From: Russula earlei
Lineage: Eukaryota > Basidiomycota > Agaricomycetes > Russulales > Russulaceae
Length of the DNA stretch: 34,204 bases
Reading direction: 5' to 3'
NCBI GenBank assembly: GCA_025769875.1
Contig: JAGFNK010000550.1
Location: forward strand, 1-34,204
Shown: piece by piece, positions 18,760-29,364 of the stretch
Numbering within the stretch: the stretch's first letter is position 1
Layout: every line of letters begins with the position of its first letter
Translations under genes and position numbers: made by a program
The notes under the pieces: model-generated
Seen by the model: only the letters and a program-made list of their open reading frames with translations
Told to the model about the DNA's origin: nothing
The model's database searches: none

Positions 18760-20195
18760 GTTATCAGATGAAGTTTTAGTTTAGTTTCATTACTGTCTAT
18801 AAGGTGGTAAGTGTATTTTTTGAACTTTGTACCTAACTGGTGGATGCATAAGTACTTCCTTCAGCCAAAGGGGGCATCATGAGTTCTACCAGTCAGTAAG
18901 AAGTAGAGTTTCTTTTGCCTTTAATCTTAAAACTCTATAATATAGCTTCTTTAAGAGTACTTAAAGGGAGGGTTTAGGGTTGGGTTTAGGGAAGAGGGGA
19001 GAATAACTCTAACCTATAGCTAGTGCTACTATAGTATAGGCAAAAAAGACTCTTAATAAAAGAGGGTAGAAGATATAAAAAGATATAGTTTAAAGAATGG
19101 GGAACCAAAAAAGAAAGCAAGGTCAAAAAACAGGGCTAGTACTCACTGTTAAGGAAAAGATATGGGCTGTAATATCTTTCTGCACTACTGTGCTTCTTCA
19201 GTTCCTAGTGTAGAGTGAAGAGTGGAGTGGACAGTGTAGAGATGAGAAGAGAGGAGTGGTAAGAAGAGTTGGTGATGAGGGGATTAGGTTGAAAGAGAGG
19301 GTTTTTAAAGGAAAAAGAGTGGTCTGTGCATAAAGAATGTGCTGTTGTGACAGGGAAAAAAAGGGGGAAAAGAAGATGAGGGATATTTGCTGTGTTTCAG
19401 ATGTGTTGAATTGAAAAAAAAAGATGTAACAGTTGTCTGACAGTTGCCTGATATTTTTGTGACATTTTTATGACAGGATTTGACAGATTAATGACATTTA
19501 TTTGACAGGTTGAAGGGAAAGTGACAAAAAGGGGACTTAAGTTGACATGACAGGTGTCAGAAAATGTGATAGACTAGAAGACAAGGTGTTCTATAAATTT
19601 ATGACAGTTTATGACAGGTTTTGAAATTTAAATGAGATTTATTTGAGAGTTGTGAGGTAAAATGATGAAAAGCGGACTTAGTAGGGATGACAAGTGGTCA
19701 AAAAATAGAATAGACTAAAAGGCAATAGTGTGCCTGAATTTATATTGAAATTTCAGTGGTCAAAAAGAGCAAAAAAGCGGCCAGAAAGAGATAAAAAGGG
19801 TTATCAATGCAGTTAAAGGGTTATGTACGATAAAAAAGGGAAAAAGTCGGCCAGAAGGGAGGAAAGTGTGAGAATAAGGGGATAAGGGATGGGAAAAAAA
19901 AAGGGGCAATGTTGGAATTGAGGGGGATTTTGTTGAATTTGCAAAAGTGTCAGAATTTGACAGGAAGAATTAAAGGGAAGGTGTCAAAAAAAAGGGGCAG
20001 TGGAAATTGAAAAACATCGGACTTAAAGAGGGTAATTAAGGGGGTTGGAGTAGAATAAGGTTTGATAGATGAATGACTAAAAAAGCAAAAAAGTCAGAAT
20101 TTGAGATGGAATAGAGTTAGAGAGAATTGAGGAGGAGATTAAAATGATGTATATAAGCAAGGGGATTTTGTGACAGGTGTTACATTACCCTATTC
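18760..20195. other. Purine-skewed non-coding stretch with TGACAG repeats
   Basis: No ORF of interest. From about 18940 the plus strand is strongly A+G rich. Between 19430 and 20060 the short motifs TGACAG/TGACA and variants of GGACTTA recur many times, possibly a degenerate tandem array. GGGTTTAGGGTTGGGTTTAGGG-like sequence at about 18969-18991 resembles telomeric units but is only about two and a half degenerate copies. TATATAAGC near 20151 resembles a TATA box. Confidence 0.4.
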
Positions 20196-20640
20196 TCACT
20201 TACTGCTCCATCCTCCTGCTCTGATTTCGAGTTTTTTGACATATGACTGCTTTGTCATATGTTTTTTTAGGTGAGTAATCATGTGATGGGGTTTTCTTTT
20301 GAGTTTGTTGTTATTGTTGTTACAAGCTGAAGCTTGCTTGGGCTTCGCCCAAGGGGTGCGCCTTCGGTGGGCCATGAGCATTCTCTTCATGTGTAATCCT
20401 TCTTTGGATAAAGGGAGAAGAGGTATATCATAATCCCACAATCATCACCATATGCAATCCTTTTTACTTATAAGGCCTATTTTAGCAGTTATTTTAGTAG
20501 TTATATTGGTGATCTCTAAAAAATCCTTGAGTTTCATTTTGGTTTCAAAAGGCCCTAATATACCATTAGTATCATTACTGGGTATAATACCTTTTTGGGT
20601 GAATGTGTAATCTTCATGTCATCTAGCAGAACAATCCATG
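20196..20640. other. Spacer with strong short hairpins
   Basis: Contains the dyad CATATGAC/GTCATATG at 20239-20261 and GCTTGGGCTTCGCCCAAG at 20335-20352, immediately followed by a second GC-rich loop. Such GC-rich hairpins resemble Helitron subterminal hairpins in this window. A minus-strand ORF of 81 codons crosses it but shows no recognisable domain. Confidence 0.35.
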
Positions 20641-21173
20641 TCAATACACTAAATCTCAACCAAAAAAAGAACTCTTACCATGATCCTATCAATGACAGCA
20701 GTTCATATGGCCAAGTCAACTGCCAATCAGTATGTGTCTTTGATGTTAATCACTCAACCAACCATAGTGCTACAGCTCAGCTCCAGTTAAACTGACAACT
20801 CATTTATTATATGAATGGAAAAGTTATGAATCATTACATCCACTGAAGTAACATAGTCAACTGGTTTGCATTTGGTGATACATCCACATGGTGAAGGAAT
20901 TGATGGGCTGAGAGCTGGCCAAGAAAATGCACACAACTCGAAGCGTGACATCGCACATGAGGAAGCCATCACGTGACAGCAGGGTTTGGGTGTGGGTGTG
21001 TGGAAATTGGCCGGTTGCACGTCCTTCAGTCAGAAATGGGTGTTACATTGAAAAAAGCCAGCTGAAACTGGCAAGTCACAGACAGAGGCAAGAACACAAA
21101 AGAAAAGGAAAGAAGAAAAAAAAAAGGGGGAAATGAAAGAAAAGTACCTGAAAGCCAGAACACCGTGCGGCCA

Positions 21174-21550
21174 GTGGCATTGGGCAGGACCATTCGGCCT
21201 TCATTTTGGGGTGCACCGTTTTCTCGGGAGAAGGTGTTTGCAAAGGCGATTGCGATCATGCAGCATGTGCTGGCGTGATGGAGATGGCAAGGGAGTGGCG
21301 TTGGGCCGGGCCATTCGGCCTTTGTGTGGTGTGTTAATTTGTTGAGAGGGCGCGTGCAACGCAGGTGTTGAGGGCAGGATGATGAAGGTGGGGGAGTGGC
21401 ATTGGGCTGGACCATTCGCCTTGGTGTGTGTCGGTTGTCGGGAGAACACACACATGAAGGTGATCACAGTCGCACGGCATGTGTTGGCAGGATGATGGAG
21501 GCTGGGAGGGAGTGGCGTTGTTGGTGGGGCCATTCAGCCTTCGTGTGGTG
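21174..21550 (-). repeat. Four degenerate repeats of about 115 bp in unit 1
   Basis: The segment GTGGCRTTGGGCYGGRCCAT starts at 21174, 21295, 21396 and 21513 (spacings 121, 101 and 117 bp), each followed by TTCGGCCTT-like sequence. On the minus strand the repeats encode variants of RMARPNATPLP and of QHMLHDRNRLCKHL. They look like one exon multiplied in place. Unit 2 lacks a clear equivalent. Confidence 0.6.
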
Positions 21551-22954
21551 TGTTGAACTTGCATATATGAGAGAAAAAGAGAAAAAAGAAACATGCAGGG
21601 GCACAGTTTAATGCACAATAATTGAACATGCATTTCTTGCATCCAGGGGTTATTACACGAGTGTGAGGTGGATTGTACCATCGAGTGTGGAGGTGGATGT
21701 ACCATCGAGTGTGGAGGTGGAAGGGGTGGATGTCGCGGGGAAGGCCAGTCGCGTGTCCTTCAGTTGGAAGCGGGTGTTAAATAGAAAGAGAAAAGGAAAA
21801 ACATGTGCATGCACACACGCATGCACTGGTAAAAGAAAGCCAGCTGGAACTGGCAAGTCACAAACAGAGACTTGGAGAGTCTTGAAAAAATGCATCTGGT
21901 CGACGCAAGAATGATCGTGTGTGGGCTCGTGGTGGCTGCTTGTGCTGTTCCGTGGTCATGGTCATGGTCATGGCCATTGCATTGTGATTGCCACTGTGAC
22001 AGTGACAGTCATCACCACTGCTGCTTGAGAGGAAAACGAAAGTAAAAAGAGAAAATCAGAGGGGAGAAACGAAGGGAAACACATACATGACATGTCACGC
22101 GCAGCAGAAAGCGTGGCAGGAGGGGAGTTTGCAGTGTCATTGCCACGTCCAGGCCATACCGTGTTGCTGTGAAGAGAGGCTTGTGAAATGGGACAATGGG
22201 CTATTGCACTGAGGGGAGAAAGAGGGAAAAGAGAATCAGAGAACATGCGAAAATGAAAATGAAAATGCACACCAGTAAAGCCCAAAAATCCCTGATTGTG
22301 CACACATGAAAACATGCATTTCTTGCCATCCGAGTATTGAGTTTGGGGATTGTACAATTGCATGTGGAGGGAGCTTGGAGCACTTGAGGAAAGGGTGGAG
22401 AGTATGAGAGACAGTTCACAAAAATGAAAGGGAATAATGAATGCACCTGGTCAACGTGCAGGAATGACTGCATATGGGAACACTTGTGGTGGCTGCTTGT
22501 GCCATTTGGTGGTCGTGGTTGTGATTATGGCCGTCGCATTGTGGTTGCCACTGTGACAGTGACATTGTCGTCGTCACCACTGCTTGAGAGGAAAAAAAAA
22601 GAAAAAACTGAGAGGAAAAACACAGGGAAACACACACAGCCGCCCGGGAGAAAGGAGGCCAGTGATACTTGAGGGAACTGCACGTGTGATTCCGATGCAG
22701 GTGAGGCAGGGATGTGTGGCTTGCTTGTGCATAGAAAAGACAATAAAAAAAAGAGAAAAAGGGAGAATGCACTGGAAGGAAAGGGGAAAGAATGCGTGTA
22801 TGAAAACTGAAACTGAAGATGCTGCAGCAAGAAAACACACGTTTCTTCCCATCATGAGAAAGCGCTCCCAGCCACGCTGAGGCCAGTCACCCGCATGGTC
22901 TCAGAGCCCGCGAGAGATGTCTCCATGCATGGGCCGCCGAACTTTGGGGACCCA

Positions 22955-23236
22955 CTCACGCACTTGAAACAGGGTGAGGCCCAGCACCAAAGGGCTGAGG
23001 CCAAGATTCATGCAACACCGTGAGAGGAGGCCACCCAGCAGGCACAGATCAAGTTGCAGCAGGTGGAGGAAGCGGAAAGGACATGGTGTGAACGATTGGA
23101 GCGTTATCTTGCACAGAAGAAGGCGGTGCAAATGGCGAGGGAGGAGAAGCGCGGGACAAAACATGTTGCATATCATTCTTGAGGTCTTGGCCTGGAGTCG
23201 CCATGCGTGTTCAAGTCGATCGCAGGGCAGAGGGCA
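22955..23236 (+). pseudogene. Coiled-coil coding fragment inside unit 1
   Basis: Plus-strand frame, antisense to the exon array: LKQGEAQHQRAEAKIHATP, stop, EEATQQAQIKLQQVEEAERT, WCERLERYLAQKKAVQMARE, EKRGTKHVAYHS, stop. Composition and spacing suggest a charged coiled coil. It is the better-preserved relative of 13064-13339; both copies end with CAGGGCAGAGGGCAT, after which they diverge. It has no counterpart at the equivalent place in unit 2, so it was probably inserted or captured. Function unknown. Confidence 0.5.
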
Positions 23237-24805
23237 TTGCATAGGAAGTCAACAAAGTGGGAGAAAAGAGAGAAAAACAATTGCCAGAAAAAAAACCACA
23301 CGCCCAAGCAGTAAAAAGTACATTGACCTGTCACAGACAGAGTCTGGCTGAAGAACCATCTGGCATTGACTGTTGGTCTTGCAGGAAGAGGGGCGGGAAG
23401 AGCAGGAAGGAGGGAACATGGGAGAGAAAGCGAGGGAAAGAGAACATGGGGTATACATACATGAACACACAAGTGGTCACACATGAAAAATGCTGCTTGC
23501 AAATCAGACAAATTTGGAACAGTCTTCAGGGCCGGGGAAAGACACAAAGTAGAGCTGAGGAGGCAACATGAAAAACAAAAGACAGGGCAAAAATGCATGA
23601 AATGTGTGTCACATGCATGGACCACTCCTCGCTGTCTTGATGGCTGTGTCATCGCCGTGATGCTGGTTGTGCTGTCACTGTGAGAAAGGGGTTAGAAAAA
23701 AGGTGCACAGTGAGATGGAAAAGAAAGAAAGAAACGAAAATGAAAGGAACATGAAATGCGCACAGGATTCACAATTGGCAATTGCATGATTGGTTTTGAT
23801 GGTCACTGGGTGATCTTGTGGTCTTGTCTTGGCTTGGAGTGGTCACCCATGCTGAAAGGAACTTGCAAAACAAAGTGCAGAGGAGAGCAAGAGGGTGGGA
23901 GAAGAAAGAGAAAAATTGCAATTGCAAGCATGCCGTTGTCATGGACATGGGCACATCACCATCACAGCAGCCAGATCATCACAATGGCCATGGGCCATGC
24001 TGATGATTCCTGGCCATCGCGATGGTGGCCATGGCCATGCCTGAGTCGCTGTCATTGTAACAACTGCAGCATGGAGGTGCAGGGGATGCAAGAAGGTGGG
24101 GGAGAAAGAGCGAGTGGAACCATGCCATCATCAAGGCTATGGGTTACGTCGCCATCATGGCGGCCAGATCATCACATTGGCTCATGGGCCATGCTCAAGA
24201 TTCATGGCTGTCACGACATCGCTGTGGCCATGCCCGAGTTGTGATCATCGTCACTACTGCAGTTGACATAGGAGGAGACAGGAATGGGGTGGAAGCATTC
24301 AGGGGCCTGTGTGGAAGACAGTTGAGAAGGAGGTGAAGGAGGATGAGAGAGAGAGCACGTGAAAATGAAACAAAAAAAATGCACCTGCAGAAACCACAGC
24401 TCACAGGAAAACTCAAAAGACTTGTAAAAAAAGCCAGTGTAGCTAGTGAGCACTTGAGTGGAAAACTTGAGGAAGCTGGCAGCTTGGGAGTGTTGACCTG
24501 GGACCAAAGGGAAGGGAGAGTGGTGAGGGGAAGGAGAGGAAGAACGATGGCAAACGAAAAATGAATGTGCGCATTGTAAAATGAAGACACCATGGTCCAA
24601 AAAGTTTTTTCACTGCTTACAAATTGATTTGCTAAGCATTCTGTCCAATTGTGGTAATTTTCTCGTCCAAATGGAGGCAGCTCAGGGCAGACCCTGACTC
24701 TCCATTCTCATTTTAATTAGTTGACAAGTTGTAATTTCATGCCTATGGCATGGCTTGCAAGCTGCACTTCGTGCCTACAGCATGGCTTGCGAGCTGTTTG
24801 CCCTT

Positions 24806-24832
24806 GAGATTTCAATACACTAAATCTCAACC
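24806..24832. repeat. Hairpin at the unit 1/unit 2 junction
   Basis: TTGAGATTT and AAATCTCAA form a perfect 9 bp stem around a short loop exactly at the junction where unit 2 begins. The left border of unit 1 has only the right half. It could be a termination signal of the mobile unit or a junction by-product. Confidence 0.45.
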
Positions 24833-27800
24833 AATAACAGAACTCTTACAATCAACCTATCAAAGACAGCAATTCATTATATGGCCAAGTCAACTGCCTT
24901 TCAGTATCTGTCCTTGATATTAATCACACAACCAACCATAGTGCTACAGCTCAGCCCAGTTAAACTGGATATAGATTCAACTCATTTATTATCAATGGAA
25001 AATAAAAAATATCTCATGAAATCATTACATCCACTGAAAGCAACATAGTCAACTGGATGAATCACATCCACATGGTGAAGCAAATGGGCTAGCCACCAAT
25101 GTGACCTCGCGCGCGAGGGAAACCGTCACGTGCCATCAGGGTTCGGTGTGGAAATTGGCCAGTCACTGCGTCCTGTGGTCGGAAGCAGGTGTGAGATGGA
25201 GGAAAGTAAAAGGAAAACGCATGCACGTACCGGTAAAAGCAAGCCAGCTGGAACTGGCAAGGGCACGCACACATGCACGGTCGCCGCATGGATATGGATA
25301 TGGATATGGCATGGGAGAATAAACGCGAAAAAATGAATCGCGCAAAGATCACGCACGCAGGAAGCACAGTTGTATGCCAACGGGATTTCGAGTGTGGGGT
25401 TGGACTCGAGCACATAGAAGGAGAGGAAAGAAGAAATGAGAGAAAATGAAAATGAAAAACGCACGCGTGAGATCAACATCCACAGGAAATGAGATACAGC
25501 GCGGTGAGCGGGTGAGCGAGAAGCTCACTCACTGAGACGGAACTGGCGCACCGCGAGTTTGGGGTTGCACGGGTTTTCATGGCTATTGGGTGAAGACCGA
25601 CCTCAGGCTGTCTTGACTGTGGTGCAAGTAGTGTTGTCGTGTTTTGTAGAAAAGGGGCAGAGATAAAAAAAGGCACCGGTGTCGTGCACATGTGCCCAGA
25701 GACATTCCGGGTGCCGTCGCATTTGGTCTTCAGGAGTCTTGACTGTGGTGCCAGCAGTACTTGTGTCCCACTTCCTGAGACACTTCGGGTGCTGTCGCAT
25801 TTCGCTGGTAAGGGTGGGAGACGAAATGAAAAACAAAAAAAGGACGCACTGCTGCCATGTTGGATGAGACTATGGGCTTTGTTGATCACATGTTTCGCAA
25901 CAACATCTCGCATGAAACAAAAAGAAAAAATGCATGTGCACAACTTAACGCGTGAAGATCGCGCACTGCGAGAAAGCCCCCGTTTCTTGCCAGACTGATC
26001 GAGTCGCGCGGACAGGGTGGGAGGGATCAATGCTGATGCGCGGAAACTTGAACGTCTGCACCATCTGCGCCCGCCTCTCTCTGGTGCCCATGTAGTGTCG
26101 ACGGGTTACTCAGCGGCGTAGGTTGTAGATGTTGGCCAACATGGTACAATCTGGAGGAAGGGTGAAAGAGGAAAGGGGAGGAGAGATAGGATGAGAAACC
26201 GCGAAAACGAAGATGAAATATGCACCTGGTCAACGCGCGAGAATGACTGCGCACGGGAAAACCCATGGTGCCATTCCGTGGTTGCGGTCGTGGTCATGGC
26301 CATTGCATTGTGATTGCCACTAACAGTGACATAGTCATCGGCACCGCTGCTTGAGAGGAAACAAAAGTAAAAAGAGAAAGCGGAGGGAAGAAATGAAGGG
26401 AAACACATACATGTCGCGCGCGGCCAAAAGTGGGGCGGGATGGGAGGGGGCAGCATCATCGCCGCGTCCAGGCCATGCCGTGTCACTGTGAAGATAGGCT
26501 TGTGAAATGGGACAATGGGCTATCGCAATGAGGGAAGGAAAAGGGAAAAGAGAATGAGAGAACGCGTGAAAATGAAAACGAAAACGCACGCCAGTAAAGC
26601 GCAGCTTGATGGCGGTATCATCGCTGTGGTCCTGGCTGTGCTGTCCACTGTGGGGTTAGAAATCGCGAGTATAGCGTGATGAAAAAGAAACGCGTAAAGG
26701 ACAGGTCTTAACCTGGAGGTCCCACACATGCTGGAACGGGATTTTTGCGTTCCCTGTTTCACAACAACATCTGAGCGAAAATTTGCACAGAAAGAAAGAA
26801 GAAAAAAGGGAAAACGCACAGCACACAAACATGCGATAATCACGCACGCGTTTCTTGCCATCCAGGTATTGAGTGAGGGGATTGTACCATTGGGTGTGGA
26901 AGGAACCTGGAGCACTTGAAGAATGTGCAGAGGGTATGAGAGTTTCACCAAAACGAGAGAAAAACGCACCCGGTCACTGCGACGTGCGAAAATTGCGCAC
27001 GCAGGGAGAGAAGGCAACAGGAAATGAAATAAATAGAAAAAAAAAACCCCCATAAAGCTCAACGCGTGAAAATCGATGTTGCATGCCATCAGGAACTGGA
27101 ATATAGTGTACAGTATTAGAAAGACCCAAAAGCAGAAAAAATAGGAAACAAAGTGAAAAATGTAAGGAAAGATGCACATGCACGCACACAGAAAAACAGG
27201 CGTGATATTTGTTGAGGGAACTTGTGCGTCATGGACAGAACCTGCTTGAAGGATTGGGACAGGTTTTTTTATCTTGTGGGAACTGGGGAGGGGGAGAAGA
27301 CAGAGGGAGAGAAGAAAGAAATGAAAGTCCATGTGGTCTGCATGCGAAAACTGCTGCTTGTCAATGCAGGCAGACCTGGCATGGTCTCTGGAGCAAGGAA
27401 GGAAGCAGATCACACGCCACAGGCCAGGACCGCACGAGGGATTTGGAAGCAGGGAGAATGGCCCTTCATGGGCCTACAAATGACCGCATACATGCGAGCC
27501 GTGTGACGTGGCACTGTGGAAAGTCAAGGAGAGAGAAACGAAGGGGAAAAATGAAAATGCACAATATGTGTGTGACACACATTGACCCCTTGTGAACATC
27601 TTAATGGCTGCTTGCGCGTGCAAAAGGTACATGTGAGGGAATTGACCTGTCTGCTTGGAGAACCATCTGGGATGAGATAATTGGCTGTTGTTCTTGAAGG
27701 AAGTGGGGCTGGAAGGGCAAGGAGGGAAAGAGGGAGAGAAAGTGAAAGAAAAGAGCATATGCGGGTGGTGACGCACGAAAAATGCTGCTTGCAAAGCAGG

Positions 27801-29050
27801 TGAACTTGGCACGGTTTTCAGGGCCAGGGAAAGACGCAAAGTAGAGCTGAGGAGGCAGAGTGAAAAACAAAAGAAAGGGCAAAAACTCACGAAATGTGTG
27901 TCCCTCTCTTGATCGCTGTGTCATTGCCGTGGTGCTGGCCTTGCTGTCACTTTGAGAAAGGGTTAGAAAAGAGCTCATAATGAGAAGGAAAAGAAAGAAA
28001 CAAAAAGCGAAAAGAAGATAAAATGCGCACCGTATTCGCGATTGGCAATTGCACGAAGTGTTTTGATGGCCATTGGGTGTTCTCGTGGTCTTGTCTTGGC
28101 TTGGACTGGTCACCCATGGTGAAAGGAACTTGCAAAGCAAACTGCAGAAGAATGCTAGAGTGTGGGAGAAGAAAGAGAAACAATTGCCAGAGCAAACGTG
28201 CCACCATCATGGCCATGGGCACATTGCCGTCACAGCAGCCAGATCATCACAGTGGCCATGGGCCATGCTGATGATTCCTGGCCATCGTGATGGTGCCATG
28301 GCCATGCCTGAGTTGCCATTATCATCGCAACTGCAGCAAGGAGGTGCAGGGGATGGCAAGAAGGTGTGGGAGAAAGAGCCAGTTGAGCCATGCCGTCGTC
28401 ACAGCCATGGGCACGTCGCCATCATGGTGGCCAGATCATCACAGTGGCCCATGGGCCATGCTCAAGATTCATGGCCGTCGTGGGGTTGCTGTGGCCATGC
28501 CCAAGTCGTTGTCATCGTCACCACTGCAGTGCCACAGGAGGAGAGGGGAATGGGGTCCAGTGGGTGGAAGGGGGTTGAAGAGGAGCTTGTCAGGGGCCTT
28601 ACTGAAAAATGGGTGATGGGAAGGAGAGGGCTGAGAAGATGAGAAGGGCGTGAAAACGAAAGAAAAAAATGCACCCATGGAAAAACCACTTGAATGACAT
28701 GGGTAATAGCCAGTGAAAGCTTGAGGAGACTGGCAGCTTGAGAGTGTTGAGCTGGGACCATGGGGAAGGAAGAGTGGTGAGGGGAAGGAGGATGAACAAC
28801 AGCAAGAGAAAAAACAAACATGTGTAGTCAAACAAAGACGCCGTCGCCCAAAAAACTTTTTCACTGCTTACAAATTGATTTGCTAAGCATTACCTTCCAT
28901 GTAAGGAGATTTTGTTACGTAAGAAATTACCATCTCAGGCAGACCCTGACTCTCCGTTCTTATTTTAATTAGTTGACAAGTTGTAATTTCATGCCTACGG
29001 CATGGCTTGCAAGCTGCACTTCATGCCTACAGCATGGCTTGCAAGCAAGC
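24812..29050 (+). mobile_element. Tandem unit 2 (about 4.24 kb), candidate non-autonomous Helitron
   Basis: Begins with the same TCAATACACTAAATCTCAAC as unit 1 and follows it directly, with blocks in the same order: for example 23330-23400 with 27640-27710, 23690-24060 with 27950-28320, and 24595-24800 with 28850-29050. It is richer in CpG than unit 1, suggesting less decay. The right end has the CATGCCTACGGCATGGCTTG hairpins. Class assignment rests on the same indirect evidence as unit 1. Confidence 0.5.
25085..28860 (-). pseudogene. Exon/intron array of unit 2, minus strand, product unknown
   Basis: Second copy of the array. Intron modules with good ends, in transcript order: 28674-28602, 28197-28142, 28030-27950, 27890-27847, 27776-27709, 27562-27514, 26969-26915, 26410-26347 and 25230-25173. 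Starts are GTGCRT, GTTTGC, GTGAGT, GTATGT or GTACGT; ends are polypyrimidine plus TTCAG, CTGCAG, CCACAG, TTCCAG or CAAGCAG. Blocks between them encode for example AHCPISQAYLHSDTAWPGRG and NGTIPSLNTWMARNAC. One 3' site is damaged: CTCAT near 26526 where unit 1 has CTCAG. I cannot name a product. Same orientation as RepHel, which lies upstream on that strand. Confidence 0.5.
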
Positions 29051-29120
29051 TCGCAAACCATCCTCCGGCACTTTGTAGCAGCTTGCAAGCCATGCCTTAG
29101 GCATGAAATTGAAACTTGTC
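28975..29120. repeat. 43 bp inverted repeat of Helitron-like termini, tail to tail
   Basis: The arm 28975-29017 (GACAAGTTGTAATTTCATGC and onward through CATGCC/GGCATG and CTTGCAAG) is repeated in inverted orientation at 29078-29120 with few differences. The left arm is the end of unit 2 and the right arm follows the RepHel hairpin, so two elements sharing one terminal sequence meet here in opposite directions. Confidence 0.65.
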
Positions 29121-29364
29121 AGGGGCTGCGCCCCTAAACCCCTGCCGTTGCCCAGGTGTAATTGCTCGGGTGTGATCCTTTTTTGTTTAAAGCCTCTTTG
29201 CATAATCCCTTTTTGGCTTAAACAGAAAGTAATCAACTCATCACTATCTAGAATCTTTTTTGCTTCATAAACAGAGAGAAGATCCATTCTTTGTTGCAGC
29301 TTCAAAAATATATCTCTCCATGATAAAGCAGAACAAACAATACATACACTGAACACACATCTTG
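29121..29364 (-). other. Helitron 3' untranslated and terminal region
   Basis: Lies downstream of the RepHel stop. It contains the GC-rich hairpin AGGGGCGCAGCCCCTGAC region (minus strand, about 29133-29116) and AT-rich sequence with no ORF of note. It matches the decayed plus-strand end at 17645-17700. Confidence 0.5.

Larger units (their letters stand above)
21026..24600 (-). pseudogene. Exon/intron array of unit 1, minus strand, product unknown
   Basis: On the minus strand the unit reads as short exon-like blocks separated by intron modules of 44-86 nt, each starting GTGCRT, GTAC or GTATGT, running through a long pyrimidine tract and ending AG. Modules with good ends: 24384-24307, 23763-23688, 22446-22383, 22270-22209, 22086-22021, 21826-21758, 21604-21558 and 21147-21062. 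In two others the 5' end reads ATGCAT instead of GTGCAT (21895-21844, and near 23598). Exon blocks encode recurring peptides such as STCNCTIPKLNTRMARNAC. No family recognised. A copied multi-exon gene, a chain of gene fragments, or a spliced non-coding RNA are all possible; the long frames running through introns are artefacts of the pyrimidine bias. Confidence 0.5.
20641..24811 (+). mobile_element. Tandem unit 1 (about 4.17 kb), candidate non-autonomous Helitron
   Basis: Starts TCAATACACTAAATCTCAAC at 20641 and ends before the same 20 bases at 24812. Left-end sequences (20641-21080 and 24812-25170) and right-end sequences (24595-24800 and 28850-29050) of units 1 and 2 match closely, and inner blocks follow in the same order. 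The right end carries CATGCCTATGGCATGGCTTG hairpins like those beyond the RepHel gene. A 5' TC, subterminal hairpins at the other end, no target duplication and head-to-tail copies fit rolling-circle transposition; a CTRR terminus was not found, so the class is inferred. Confidence 0.5.

Noticed and set aside
18969..18991. Interstitial telomere repeat
   Set aside because: Only about two and a half degenerate TTTAGGG-like units; TTTAGGG also occurs by chance in LTR-1 sequence, so a telomere fusion is not supported.
23940..24250. Repeated CATGGCCATG and GATCATCAC elements as a regulatory operator array
   Set aside because: They recur at the same places in unit 2 (28200-28510) inside the exon blocks and give repetitive codons there; no independent regulatory context is visible.
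26520..27413. Long minus-strand ORF of 297 codons rich in Phe, Leu and Ser
   Set aside because: It reads straight through several intron-like pyrimidine tracts (for example 26969-26915) and alternates between plausible exon peptide and poly-Phe/Leu/Ser stretches, so it is produced by pyrimidine bias.
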